From contig NZ_JABANE010000087.1 in assembly GCF_012844305.1 (NCBI RefSeq), positions 1 to 38,988 of the forward strand: a stretch of DNA of 38,988 bases, in the 5' to 3' direction. Of the stretch, positions 8,175-16,830 are shown in pieces. The stretch is from Flammeovirga aprica JL-4. GTDB lineage: Bacteria; Bacteroidota; Bacteroidia; Cytophagales; Flammeovirgaceae. Every line of letters begins with the position of its first letter. Position 1 is the first letter of the stretch. The notes beneath the pieces were generated by a model, which was not told the DNA's origin, did no database searches, and saw nothing but the letters and a program-made list of their open reading frames with translations. The position numbers were made by a program, and so were the translations under genes.

Positions 8175-8228
8175 AGAACATGTTTGGAATATATTTTTTA
8201 CTAAAAGAGATGTTTCAAACATGCTCCT
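8175..8228. repeat. Palindromic repeat, short copy (MITE-like, internally deleted)
   Basis: The left end (AGAACATGTTTGGAATAT) and right end (GATGTTTCAAACATGCTC) are inverted repeats of each other over about 17 positions with a few mismatches. The same ends bound the 162-bp copy at 21991-22152, whose interior of about 110 bp is missing here. A lone end occurs at 12826-12843. A mobile or REP-like origin is inferred from the shared ends. Confidence 0.65.
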
Positions 8229-8356
8229 AGGTACTTTTGGAATAATAATTTATAAGAATAAAAGTAGGCTACTTGAACAAGCACCGGGTTTGTATTGTAT
8301 ATTAGGTGTAGAGTAGATCGTAAATCTTTTTTCATAACCGAGTCCAACAAAAAGCA

Positions 8357-8890
8357 TTGTCTCAAGAAGAACCATATTTTTCAGTACAGAAGGATTATAC
8401 CGTAAGTGATCTTACCCAAGATGCAGGCGACTATTATTATTCTTATAGTTACCTCTACAATTGGATTAAGATGGAGGAGAATGAAGACTTAAAATATGAG
8501 TTGGATTCCTATTTTTTCTTAAAACTCTCTACTGTGTTTTTTGAGGTGTCACTGCCCACCACTCATCGGAAATTTGAGAGAAAAATGATACAGTCTGTCG
8601 CTTTGAAGAAAAAAAAGTTAATACTTCCACTTTTAGTTGGAGGGATTGTAGGGCCTCTTTCTTTGGTGGCAGCTAACATTGGCAGTGTCTCACTTTTCAC
8701 AGGACTTTCCCTCTTTATTGGTGCTTCTTTATTATTTTATTTCGGATTTGTGGGAAATTTTCAATTAGAGGTGAAATTTAAAAATGGAACGGAAAATCAG
8801 TTTTTTATAGAGGTTGAAAATGCTGATATACAATATTTTATTCAACAAGTGAATACAGAAATAGTAGTGGGTAATAGCAGATCATCCTGA
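8357..8890 (+). CDS. Unknown protein with two membrane helices, TTG start
   Basis: I do not recognise this 177-aa protein. It has an acidic, Tyr-rich N-terminal region (1-40), a basic patch (KKKK near 84-87), two adjacent hydrophobic helices (about 88-106 and 111-131) and a soluble C-terminal region. An in-frame stop at 8321-8323 leaves TTG 8357 as the first possible start. The next ATG, at 8471, would drop 38 residues that look coding. The start is therefore uncertain, and a decayed longer gene is possible. Topology suggests an inner-membrane protein with both ends on the same side. Confidence 0.55.
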   Translation: MSQEEPYFSVQKDYTVSDLTQDAGDYYYSYSYLYNWIKMEENEDLKYELDSYFFLKLSTVFFEVSLPTTHRKFERKMIQSVALKKKKLILPLLVGGIVGPLSLVAANIGSVSLFTGLSLFIGASLLFYFGFVGNFQLEVKFKNGTENQFFIEVENADIQYFIQQVNTEIVVGNSRSS

Positions 8891-8940
8891 ATGAATCTTT
8901 AAATATTTACATTTATTTGTGGAATATTTTTCAGAATAAT

Positions 8941-8971
8941 TTGGATAGTAAGATTTATCCCTCTACATTTG
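8941..8971 (+). promoter_or_regulatory. Bacteroidota-type promoter for the tRNA-Gln pair
   Basis: A TTGG at 8941-8944 (-33 element) lies about 20 nt before TACATTTG at 8964-8971, which matches the TAnnTTTG -7 consensus of the Bacteroidota primary sigma factor. It is 33 nt upstream of the first tRNA. Confidence 0.65.
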
Positions 8972-9003
8972 CATCGCATTTCAGAGAAACGGCTTCAGAA
9001 GAT

Positions 9004-9076
9004 TGTCCGATGGTGTAATTGGCAACACGTCTGATTTTGGTTCAGAAGAGTCCAGGTTCGAGACCTGGTCGGACAA
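9004..9076 (+). tRNA. tRNA-Gln(TTG), first copy
   Basis: A complete cloverleaf is visible. The acceptor stem TGTCCGA/TCGGACA includes the U1-A72 pair typical of tRNA-Gln. The D stem is GTGT/ACAC, the anticodon stem TCTGA/TCAGA has loop TTTTGGT giving anticodon TTG, and the T arm is CCAGG-TTCGAGA-CCTGG. The discriminator is A9076 and CCA is not encoded. It decodes CAA (and CAG by wobble). It is identical to the second copy 35 nt downstream. Confidence 0.96.
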
Positions 9077-9111
9077 CTACCAAAAAATATTTGAAGCCTT
9101 TCTTTGAAAAC

Positions 9112-9184
9112 TGTCCGATGGTGTAATTGGCAACACGTCTGATTTTGGTTCAGAAGAGTCCAGGTTCGAGACCTGGTCGGACAA
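9112..9184 (+). tRNA. tRNA-Gln(TTG), second copy
   Basis: The 73-nt gene is identical to the copy at 9004-9076, with anticodon TTG, the U1-A72 pair and discriminator A9184. The 35-nt spacer contains no promoter box, so both tRNAs are probably cut from one transcript that ends at the terminator immediately downstream. Confidence 0.96.
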
Positions 9185-9185
9185 C

Positions 9186-9224
9186 AAAAAGCCTTATAGT
9201 TTTTCACTGTAAGGCTTTTTTTTT
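9186..9224 (+). terminator. Intrinsic terminator of the tRNA operon
   Basis: AAAAAGCCTTA pairs with TAAGGCTTTTT across a loop, followed by a long T run to 9224. Confidence 0.9.
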
Positions 9225-9272
9225 GCTCGCTATTTCTATATTTGTAAAAAGATAGCTTAAAAAATTACTAGC

Positions 9273-9968
9273 ATGTTAAAAACAATAATTAAATTAGTTA
9301 CAACTTTTGTGCTGATGGTGACATTAACTACCGCTTATGCACAAGAGACTGCAGGTTCAGGTACTTCTACTAGTACAACAAATACATCTACCAACACACC
9401 GAAAAAAGTTAAACCAGCAGGTCCTGCAGATGATACCCTAAAGGAAGGTTACAAGTATATGTCAACTCGTGGTGGACGCTGGAAGGAATACAGAATGGTC
9501 AAACAAGCTTGGCTGAATGACTATTGGGTATTAGTGGAGGATTCATTACAGACTGCCTATTCTGATGCAATTGAGGCCCGTAAAGAAACGGCTTTAGCAC
9601 AGCAGGAAGTAAAAGAGATGCAATCACGTCTTGGAGAAAAAGACAGATTGATTGAATTAGGTGATTACATCAACCTTGTAGGTGTGGATATGCCGAAGTA
9701 TTCAGTAATGTATACTTCATTTGCAATTGTGGCAGTGTTGATCATTGTGGTGATTGTATTAATGATCCGTTTCCAGACCAACAATCAGGCAGTGAATGTG
9801 ATCAAAAAAGATCATGACTCTCTACAGAAAGATTTTGACGAATTCAGAACTAGAGCACAGGAAAGAGAGATGCAGGTGCGTAGAGAACTAGTTACTGAAA
9901 GAAATAAAGGTGAAGAATTACAAAAAGAATTAAGCGCTCTTAGAAAAAGAGAGAATAAGTTATCGTAA
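9273..9968 (+). CDS. Secreted/membrane coiled-coil protein, unknown function
   Basis: The 231-aa protein has a signal peptide (1-23, cleavage after AYA), a Ser/Thr-rich linker (about 26-45), a charged globular part with many aromatic residues (55-95), a first coiled coil (about 95-125), one membrane helix (about 146-166) and a C-terminal coiled coil (about 172-230). I do not recognise a family. The order suggests a periplasmic sensor or anchor region joined through the inner membrane to a cytoplasmic coil. A TATATTTG box at 9237-9244 fits its promoter, and a terminator follows at 9994-10027, so it appears monocistronic. Confidence 0.7.
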   Translation: MLKTIIKLVTTFVLMVTLTTAYAQETAGSGTSTSTTNTSTNTPKKVKPAGPADDTLKEGYKYMSTRGGRWKEYRMVKQAWLNDYWVLVEDSLQTAYSDAIEARKETALAQQEVKEMQSRLGEKDRLIELGDYINLVGVDMPKYSVMYTSFAIVAVLIIVVIVLMIRFQTNNQAVNVIKKDHDSLQKDFDEFRTRAQEREMQVRRELVTERNKGEELQKELSALRKRENKLS

Positions 9969-9993
9969 CTCTTTTATCAAAATACTATACATT

Positions 9994-10027
9994 AAAGCTC
10001 ACTTTCTCCCCAAAAGTGAGCTTTTTT
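9994..10027 (+). terminator. Intrinsic terminator after the coiled-coil membrane protein
   Basis: AAAGCTCACTTT pairs with AAAGTGAGCTTT, ending in six T. Confidence 0.85.
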
Positions 10028-10102
10028 GTGCATTTTGCATTTTCATAATTTAGAGACGTTGCTCTCTGAGTTTTTAGAATTCATCAATTGCATTCCATAA
10101 AA

Positions 10103-11206
10103 ATGTTGTTCAGAAGATATTTAACGCCATTTGTACTTTTAATTTCCCTTTTGGGCTGTCAGAAAAAACAAAATACCCTAGAGGGGCTAGTGGATGCGTC
10201 TGCCCATGAAGATGAATTTTATGAGACACAGATTTCTTTCCTGGATGATATCATTGCTCAGAAAACTGATGATGCTTCACTTTATGGCAAAAGAGGCGGA
10301 GTGAAGGTAAGAAAGAAAGATTATGTTGGAGCGTTGGAAGATTTCGAACAAGCTATACAACTGGATTCTACCCATGGTGATTATTATTTTGGGATAGCTA
10401 CATCTCATTATTTTCTAGGCAATACACAAGATGCAGTTTCTAATGGTAAAAAAGCAATTGCATTGGGTTATAGACATCCGCAGTTGAAAACTTTTATTGG
10501 TTCGTCTTACACAGATTTAAGTATGTATGACAGTGCCATTTATTTTTTAAAAAGTTCTCTAGAAGAAATTCCACAAAACAGCAAAACATATAGAGCATTG
10601 GGTAATACCTATGCTCGAATGGACAACCCGCAAACAGCGATTTTGAATTACCAAAAAGCCATTGATTTAGATCCTTTAGATTCGATATCTTATGCGGGTA
10701 TTATAGAAGAGAATATAATTCTGAATGATCTGGAAAAAGCCATTGCTACTTATCAAGAGGCAAAAGAAATGTCTCTGGCTTCTCCTGATATGAAATATTC
10801 TTATGGAATTATATTGAGTGAAACAGACCAATATGACAGTGCTTTTGTCGTTTTTGAAGAAGTATTGAAAGAAATTCCATCTCATTGGAAATCTTCAAGA
10901 CAGCTAGGTAAATTGTACCGAAGAAGAAGACAACCTTTAGAAGCGAATAAAATTTTTCTGGAAGGCTTAAAGTATAACCCTGATACAAAAGAACTTTGGT
11001 ATGAATTAGGTCTTACCAATCAGTATGTATTGAGAAATTATGCTGAAGCGAGAAAAAATTATGAAAAAGCATTAGAAATAGATCCCAATTATAAGGATGC
11101 CCGATTAGCATTGATTAATCTAAAAGCTACTTTAAGAAAACTATACGCACCGCCAGCAGAAGAGGATTTGAGTAATTCTGGAACTGAAGGCGAGTCGCAA
11201 TCATAA
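10103..11206 (+). CDS. TPR-repeat lipoprotein
   Basis: The 367-aa protein starts at ATG 10103; an in-frame TTG five codons upstream would put extra residues before the signal. Residues 1-19 form a lipoprotein signal (LLGC, Cys19). The remainder is a chain of tetratricopeptide repeats, seen in Ala/Tyr/Leu patterns such as ALEDFEQAIQLD and AILNYQKAIDLDP spaced about 34 residues apart, through to about residue 350. Such proteins are protein-interaction scaffolds at the envelope. It precedes yifB by 45 nt on the same strand, so the two may be co-transcribed. Confidence 0.82.
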   Translation: MLFRRYLTPFVLLISLLGCQKKQNTLEGLVDASAHEDEFYETQISFLDDIIAQKTDDASLYGKRGGVKVRKKDYVGALEDFEQAIQLDSTHGDYYFGIATSHYFLGNTQDAVSNGKKAIALGYRHPQLKTFIGSSYTDLSMYDSAIYFLKSSLEEIPQNSKTYRALGNTYARMDNPQTAILNYQKAIDLDPLDSISYAGIIEENIILNDLEKAIATYQEAKEMSLASPDMKYSYGIILSETDQYDSAFVVFEEVLKEIPSHWKSSRQLGKLYRRRRQPLEANKIFLEGLKYNPDTKELWYELGLTNQYVLRNYAEARKNYEKALEIDPNYKDARLALINLKATLRKLYAPPAEEDLSNSGTEGESQS

Positions 11207-11251
11207 ATTCTAACTATATCGTCTGACGATTCAATAAATTACAAGTAAACT

Positions 11252-12796
11252 ATGATTTCAAAAACTTTTGGAAGCTCTGTGTATGGAGTAGATGCCACAT
11301 TGATAGAAATTGAAGTGAATGTGCTTACAGGCACGAAACTTTATGTAGTAGGTTTGCCTGATAGTGCCATTAAGGAAAGTGAGCACCGAGTAGAATCTGC
11401 GTTGAAACACTTTGGATATGCTATACCAAGGCAGAAAGTGGTGATCAATCTTGCTCCAGCAGAAGCAAAAAAGGAAGGAGCAGCATTTGATTTGCCGATT
11501 GCCCTTTCTATTCTTCAGTCTTCAGGGCAGATTGGGGCAAGAGACTTTGATAAATATGTCATTTTAGGTGAGCTTTCTCTTGACGGTCATTTAAGGCCAA
11601 TAAAAGGTGCCTTGCCAATTGCGATCGAAGCCAGAAAAAAGGGATTCAAGGGATTTATCCTTCCAAAAGAAAATGCTAAAGAAGCGGCGATAGTGAATAA
11701 CCTTGATGTGATCGGTGTTTCTACTTTGCTGGAAGCCATAGAATTTATTCAGGGAGACAAAGTAATATCGCCTTTAAAAATAGATACCAGAGAGCTTTTT
11801 AATGATACACTTGACCATTATGAGGTGGATTTCTCACAGGTGCAAGGTCAGGAGAATATGAAAAGAGCCATGGAAATAGCTGCCGCTGGAGGTCATAATG
11901 TCATTATGGTGGGCCCTCCGGGTGCAGGAAAAACTATGCTGGCGAAAAGACTTCCAACAATTTTACCTTCGTTGGGGTTGCAGGAAGCATTGGAGACGAC
12001 TAAAATCCATTCTGTAGCAGGAAAACTGGGTTCTGATGGACAATTGATTTCTACAAGACCTTTTAGAGCTCCTCATCATACTATCAGTGATGCCGCTTTG
12101 GTAGGTGGAGGAGGAATTCCACAGCCAGGAGAAATTTCTTTATCGCATAATGGTGTTTTGTTTCTGGACGAACTGCCTGAATACAAAAGAACGGTGCTGG
12201 AAGTGATGCGTCAGCCTTTGGAGGAAAGAAAAGTAACGATTTCCAGAGCAAGAATGTCAGTGGATTTTCCCGCCAACTTTATGCTGATCGCAAGTATGAA
12301 TCCATGTCCATGCGGGTATCATAATCATCCTGAAAAAGAATGTTCGTGCCCTCCGGGTGCAGTACAGCGCTATTTGAATAAAGTGAGTGGTCCTCTTTTA
12401 GACAGAATAGATCTGCATGTGGAAGTTACGCCTGTCTCTTTTGAGGAAATGACTGAAGTGAAACCTGCGGAAAGCAGTGAGGCGATAAGAGAAAGAGTGA
12501 TTGCGGCAAGGAAAATTCAGGAAGAAAGGTTCAAAGAATTCACAAATGCTGTACATTGCAATGCCATGATGCCTTCACAGCTGGTCAAAAAGGTTTGTGT
12601 ATTAGATGCATTAGGGAAAAACCTATTAAAAGCGGCTATGGACCGTCTGGGGCTTTCTGCAAGAGCATATGATAGGATTTTGAAAGTAGGGAGGACAATT
12701 GCTGATCTTGCGGGAAGTGAAAATATAAAAGCAGAACATATTGCGGAAGCTATTCAATATAGAAGTTTAGATAGAGATAGCTGGGCTGAAGGATAG
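11252..12796 (+). CDS. YifB/ComM family Mg-chelatase-like AAA+ ATPase
   Basis: The 514-aa protein has the usual ComM/YifB layout. An N-terminal Lon-protease-like substrate domain spans about 1-165. A central AAA+ domain has Walker A at 221-228 (GPPGAGKT) and Walker B LFLDELPE. A Cys-rich insert (NPCPCGYHNH, then ECSCPPG) follows, and the C-terminal Mg-chelatase domain ends near 508. ComM is a hexameric helicase that promotes branch migration during natural transformation in Vibrio; the role in Bacteroidota is inferred by family. The length is typical and all motifs are intact. Confidence 0.93.
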   Translation: MISKTFGSSVYGVDATLIEIEVNVLTGTKLYVVGLPDSAIKESEHRVESALKHFGYAIPRQKVVINLAPAEAKKEGAAFDLPIALSILQSSGQIGARDFDKYVILGELSLDGHLRPIKGALPIAIEARKKGFKGFILPKENAKEAAIVNNLDVIGVSTLLEAIEFIQGDKVISPLKIDTRELFNDTLDHYEVDFSQVQGQENMKRAMEIAAAGGHNVIMVGPPGAGKTMLAKRLPTILPSLGLQEALETTKIHSVAGKLGSDGQLISTRPFRAPHHTISDAALVGGGGIPQPGEISLSHNGVLFLDELPEYKRTVLEVMRQPLEERKVTISRARMSVDFPANFMLIASMNPCPCGYHNHPEKECSCPPGAVQRYLNKVSGPLLDRIDLHVEVTPVSFEEMTEVKPAESSEAIRERVIAARKIQEERFKEFTNAVHCNAMMPSQLVKKVCVLDALGKNLLKAAMDRLGLSARAYDRILKVGRTIADLAGSENIKAEHIAEAIQYRSLDRDSWAEG

Positions 12797-12825
12797 AAAA
12801 TACACTTATTAGACTATCTGAGAGG

Positions 12826-12843
12826 ATATTCCAAACAAGCTCT
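12826..12843. repeat. Lone end of the palindromic repeat family
   Basis: ATATTCCAAACAAGCTCT is the reverse complement of AGAGCTTGTTTGGAATAT, matching the left end of the repeats at 8175 and 21991. No partner end is visible here, so this is a remnant or a solo end. It sits between yifB and the trkA promoter. Confidence 0.45.
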
Positions 12844-12872
12844 AAAAATTATCGCTATCCAAAAAATCACAC

Positions 12873-12880
12873 TATATTTG
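12873..12880 (+). promoter_or_regulatory. Probable trkA -7 promoter element
   Basis: TATATTTG matches the Bacteroidota TAnnTTTG box and lies 53 nt before the trkA start. No clear -33 element is seen. Confidence 0.5.
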
Positions 12881-12933
12881 CAATGTCTTCCAACTAATAG
12901 AAGATAAATACTATCAATTAAGAGATTTAACTT

Positions 12934-14277
12934 GTGAAAATCATAATCGCAGGTGCTGGAGATGTAGGATTCCACTTAGGGAAACTACTGGCACACGAAG
13001 ATCACGATATTACCCTTATCGATACGGATGAGGATAGTTTAAACCATGCGGCAAATCATATTGATGTTGCCACAATCAAAGGTTCATCTACTTCATTTGC
13101 AACACTTGATGATGCAAATGTGAGTAAATCTGATATGCTGATTGCGGTCACTTCTTCTGAAGAGACCAACTTGATTACGGCAATGGTGGCTAAAAGGTTA
13201 GGAGCAAAAAGGACGATTGCAAGAATCACCAATAGTGAGTACTTGCATTCCCGTGAGGTTCTGGACATGAGGCGAATGGGTGTGGATGAAATGATTTCAC
13301 CTCAGTTGCTGGCTACAAAAGAGATCAAGCGCCTTCTGAAGGAGGCGGCAATCACAGACACATTTGAATTTGAAAAGGGGTTATTATCTCTGATTGGTAT
13401 TACCATAGATGAAGAAAAACCACTTTGCGGTAAAACGTTAGAGGAGACGGCTTATTTGAACAAGGATTTTAAATTCCTGACAGTAGCCATTCTCCGTAAT
13501 GACGAAACGATTATACCAAGAGGTGATACACGTTTTGAATTAGGTGACCACGTTTATTATATCGCCAAACCTGAAGGTGTAGAAAGCGTACTTCAGCTGA
13601 CGGGTAAGAAATTATCCAAGAAGATTAAGCGTTTGATTATCCTTGGTGGTGGAAAAGTAGGTTTTTACGCCGCACGTTCATTAAGCCACAAATACAATGT
13701 GGTCTTAATTGAAAAAGATAGAGACAAGGCAATTGAAATGGCCGAGGAACTGCCTAATACATTGGTGATTCATGGTGATGGTAGAAATGTAGATTTATTG
13801 GAGGAAGAAGGCATTGACACAGCTGATGCTTTTATTGCCGTGACAGGTGATTCTGAAACCAATATTATCACATCATTAGTAGCGAAGAAGCACGGTGTTC
13901 AAAAAACAATTGCCCTTGTTGAGAATATGGATTATATCCACCTTTCTCAAAATATGGGTGTGGACACATTGATTAACAAGAAACTAATAGCAGCAAGCTT
14001 CATATTTAGATATATCCGTAGAGGAGAAATTATTTCACTAACAAACGTTCATGGTGTTGACGCCGAAGTATTAGAATTTGTAGTCAACGAAAACTCTCCA
14101 GTAACTAAAAAGGAATTGAGAGCATTGGGCTTCCCTAAATCTGCCATTATTGGCGGTGCAATCCGAAAAGGGAAAGCTTATATTCCTAAAGGAGATTTCC
14201 AATTTGAACCTTACGACAGGGCTGTAGTATTGACTCGTCCGGAATGTATTTCTAAAGTAGAAGCATTTTTCCGTTAA
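12934..14277 (+). CDS. trkA: Trk potassium uptake system, NAD-binding regulatory subunit TrkA
   Basis: The 447-aa cytoplasmic protein has two tandem RCK units, each with a Rossmann TrkA-N domain (glycine motifs GAGDVGFHLG near 7-16 and GGGKVGF near 230) followed by a TrkA-C domain. This full-length two-unit layout is standard for TrkA, which binds nucleotides and gates the TrkH channel. The start is GTG 12934; the glycine motif begins six residues in, so the start is well supported. trkH follows after 14 nt, forming an operon. Confidence 0.95.
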   Translation: MKIIIAGAGDVGFHLGKLLAHEDHDITLIDTDEDSLNHAANHIDVATIKGSSTSFATLDDANVSKSDMLIAVTSSEETNLITAMVAKRLGAKRTIARITNSEYLHSREVLDMRRMGVDEMISPQLLATKEIKRLLKEAAITDTFEFEKGLLSLIGITIDEEKPLCGKTLEETAYLNKDFKFLTVAILRNDETIIPRGDTRFELGDHVYYIAKPEGVESVLQLTGKKLSKKIKRLIILGGGKVGFYAARSLSHKYNVVLIEKDRDKAIEMAEELPNTLVIHGDGRNVDLLEEEGIDTADAFIAVTGDSETNIITSLVAKKHGVQKTIALVENMDYIHLSQNMGVDTLINKKLIAASFIFRYIRRGEIISLTNVHGVDAEVLEFVVNENSPVTKKELRALGFPKSAIIGGAIRKGKAYIPKGDFQFEPYDRAVVLTRPECISKVEAFFR

Positions 14278-14291
14278 GAGCTGATTTTTTT

Positions 14292-15776
14292 ATGGGAGAA
14301 CAATTTCAACAGCGTAAAAGTCAATTCAATATTGGGTTGATTGCTAGAATCATGGGTATTCTGATTGTTATCAATGGAATATTTATGTTTATGTGCCTGC
14401 CTTTCTCTTTTTATTTTGGAGGAGAAGACTGGTTTGCCTTAATGCAGTCAGGAGTGATTAGTATTCTTGCAGGAGGGTTGTCAGTCCTTTATGGTGAACA
14501 TAGAGGGTACAAAAGAGAAATAAAGAAAAAAGATGGATATATAGTGGTGTCTCTTGGGTGGGCCTTGATGGCTTTCTTTGGTAGTTTGCCTTATTTATTC
14601 AGTCATGAAATTCCATCTTTGACAGATGCATATTTTGAAACCATTTCAGGTTTTTCTACTACAGGTGCATCAATCCTTACAGATATTGAAGGCGTAGGAA
14701 AAGGTATTCTTTTCTGGCGAAGCTTGACGCAGTGGATCGGCGGTATGGGTATTATCGTACTTGCAGTAGCCGTTTTGCCTTTCTTAGGAATTGGTGGTAT
14801 GCAGCTTTTTGTAGCAGAAGCCCCGGGTATTTCACCTGATAAGTTACAACCGAGAATCAAAGAAACAGCCAAGAGACTTTGGTGGGTGTATGCAAGTTTG
14901 ACAGTCATTGAAACAATATTGTTGATGACAGGAGGAATGAGTTTTTATGATGCCCTCAATCATGCATTGACTACAATGGCCACAGGTGGTTTCTCTACCT
15001 ACAATGACAGTGCGGCATCAATGAGCCCCTACATTCAGTATATATTGATCTTCTTTATGCTTTTGGCAGGAACGAACTTCACATTGAATTACTTCCTGTT
15101 CAAGAGAATGTTCAAAGCAATTTGGACCAATGAAGAGTATAGATATTATATAGGAATTATTTTCTTATCAACAGTATCTATTGGTAGTGTTGTTGCATTT
15201 ACTACGGATTTAGGAATCGAGAAATCTTTCAGAGATGCAATATTCCAAGTGGTATCCATTATGACTACTACTGGTTATGTCTCTGCAGATTATACAGCGT
15301 GGGCACCATTTGCTACAATGATCATTTTTGTATTGATGTTTTGTGGAGGTATGGCAGGGTCAACCGCAGGAGGCGTGAAGATCGTTCGTCATATTATCCT
15401 TTTTAAAAATACATTCCTTGAGTTAAAAAGACAGTTGCACCCTACAGCGATTATTCCTGTAAGGTTCAACAGTAAAGCCGTGAAAGGAGGCATTACATTT
15501 AATGTCCTAGCTTTTATTATGGCGTACTTCCTGATTTTTGGTTTAGGTATTCTAGTATTGTCAGCGTTAGGAGTAGACCTGATGACTTCATTGGGTGCAG
15601 TAGCTACCTCTTTAGGTAACATTGGTCCAGGTGTTGGATCAGTGGGGCCAGTGGATAACTTTGCTCACCTTCCAGATGCAGTAAAATGGGTGTTATCTTT
15701 CTTAATGTTGTTAGGAAGATTAGAATTGTTTACTGTAATGATTATCTTCACACCATACTTTTGGAGTAGATTTTAA
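14292..15776 (+). CDS. trkH: Trk potassium uptake channel subunit TrkH
   Basis: The 494-aa integral membrane protein carries the TrkH/KtrB superfamily pattern of repeated pore loops. It has selectivity-filter-like glycines in TTGAS, ATGGFST, TTTGY and GNIGPG segments, and the GGMAGSTAGG loop. It lies 14 nt after trkA and 37 nt before lspA, so trkA-trkH-lspA are probably co-transcribed. It imports potassium, using membrane potential or ion gradients, under TrkA control. Confidence 0.95.
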   Translation: MGEQFQQRKSQFNIGLIARIMGILIVINGIFMFMCLPFSFYFGGEDWFALMQSGVISILAGGLSVLYGEHRGYKREIKKKDGYIVVSLGWALMAFFGSLPYLFSHEIPSLTDAYFETISGFSTTGASILTDIEGVGKGILFWRSLTQWIGGMGIIVLAVAVLPFLGIGGMQLFVAEAPGISPDKLQPRIKETAKRLWWVYASLTVIETILLMTGGMSFYDALNHALTTMATGGFSTYNDSAASMSPYIQYILIFFMLLAGTNFTLNYFLFKRMFKAIWTNEEYRYYIGIIFLSTVSIGSVVAFTTDLGIEKSFRDAIFQVVSIMTTTGYVSADYTAWAPFATMIIFVLMFCGGMAGSTAGGVKIVRHIILFKNTFLELKRQLHPTAIIPVRFNSKAVKGGITFNVLAFIMAYFLIFGLGILVLSALGVDLMTSLGAVATSLGNIGPGVGSVGPVDNFAHLPDAVKWVLSFLMLLGRLELFTVMIIFTPYFWSRF

Positions 15777-15813
15777 AATAATTCTAGACAGCAATTTTTT
15801 AAATAAATAAATA

Positions 15814-16455
15814 GTGGAGTTAGAAGTAGTGAAAGAAAATAAAAAGAAAATTAGTTTATCGGCTATTTATGGTGTGGCCATCTTAGTCATAGTTATAGAT
15901 CAAATCAGTAAAATCCTTGTCCATAATTTTATGGAAATGGGAACACTGGGTGAGATAAACGTTATTGGAGATTGGTTCCGTTTGCATTATCTGCTGAATC
16001 CAGGAATGGCATTCGGTATGCAGTTCGGCAATGAATATGGTAAATTATTATTGACCCTGTTTAGAATCATAGCGTCAGGCGGTATTGTATATGCTATTTA
16101 TAGTTTATATAAAAAGCCGACACATCCTGGTTTCTTGATTTGTATAGCCATGATATTAGGAGGAGCAATTGGTAATGCTATTGACAGTATCTTTTATGGT
16201 GTGCTGATAGAAGGCAACGCTATTCCAAACTCTCCATCTCCTTGGTTTCACGGTCAGGTAATTGATATGCTGTATTTCCCAATGATTGAAGGTAACTTCC
16301 CTGTGTGGTTGCCAATGGTAGGAGGAGATCACTTTTTATTTTTCAGCCCTGTTTTTAATATTGCCGATTCTGCAATTTTCTTAGGAGTGACTTTTATTCT
16401 GATTTTCCAGAATAAGTTTACAGAGTTTGAAAAAGCATACGAAGATCAAGCATAG
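15814..16455 (+). CDS. lspA: Lipoprotein signal peptidase II
   Basis: The 213-aa inner-membrane aspartic protease has four hydrophobic helices. The catalytic pair is visible as D151 in GQVIDM and D185 in FNIADSA. The DQISK motif at 29-33 and the GGAIGN loop at 116-121 are also typical. It cleaves prolipoproteins before the acylated Cys, and this window alone encodes at least five such lipoproteins. The start is GTG 15814; a second GTG at 15829 is possible. Insertions around 133-145 and 158-172 are usual for Bacteroidota LspA. Confidence 0.95.
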   Translation: MELEVVKENKKKISLSAIYGVAILVIVIDQISKILVHNFMEMGTLGEINVIGDWFRLHYLLNPGMAFGMQFGNEYGKLLLTLFRIIASGGIVYAIYSLYKKPTHPGFLICIAMILGGAIGNAIDSIFYGVLIEGNAIPNSPSPWFHGQVIDMLYFPMIEGNFPVWLPMVGGDHFLFFSPVFNIADSAIFLGVTFILIFQNKFTEFEKAYEDQA

Positions 16456-16490
16456 AAAGGTGAAATAACAACCTAAAGATATATTTTGAA

Positions 16491-16524
16491 AGAGTAATGG
16501 TGAAGACTGTTACTCTTTTTTTTT
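16491..16524 (+). terminator. Intrinsic terminator of the trkA-trkH-lspA operon
   Basis: AGAGTAA pairs with TTACTCT, extended by wobble pairs, with a 9-T tail. Confidence 0.85.
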
Positions 16525-16830
16525 GTGTCATTGATAAAATCTAAGATCCAATATAAGTCACCTTACTTTCAGTGTGTTAATAAGGTTAATCACTTTAAGT
16601 AGGTGATGGTAGTCACTATTGGTAGAAGACTTTTGTAAAAAACAATAGCTGTTTACGGTTGTTGTGAATTGTTCACTGTTACTAACGATATAACATGATA
16701 TAAATCAAAAGTAAGCCGTTACATTGCATATGCATTCGATGATCAACGACGCAAAAAACATCTACTTTTAAAAAATAAGAAGATAAACGCCTAACAAAAT
16801 AATTATCCATATTTATCAAACTTTGAAAAG
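16525..16830. promoter_or_regulatory. Long upstream region of the YceI gene with two palindromes
   Basis: About 300 bases without a gene. It contains GTGAATTGTTCAC (16664-16676, 5-3-5 palindrome) and TGCATATGCA (16725-16734), either of which could be a regulator site. The length and palindromes suggest regulated transcription of the YceI-porin pair. No -7 box is certain. Confidence 0.35.

Noticed and set aside
8995..9207. A 70-codon minus-strand frame with an internal repeat
   Set aside because: It is the complement of the two tRNA-Gln genes; the protein-level repeat only reflects the duplicated tRNA.
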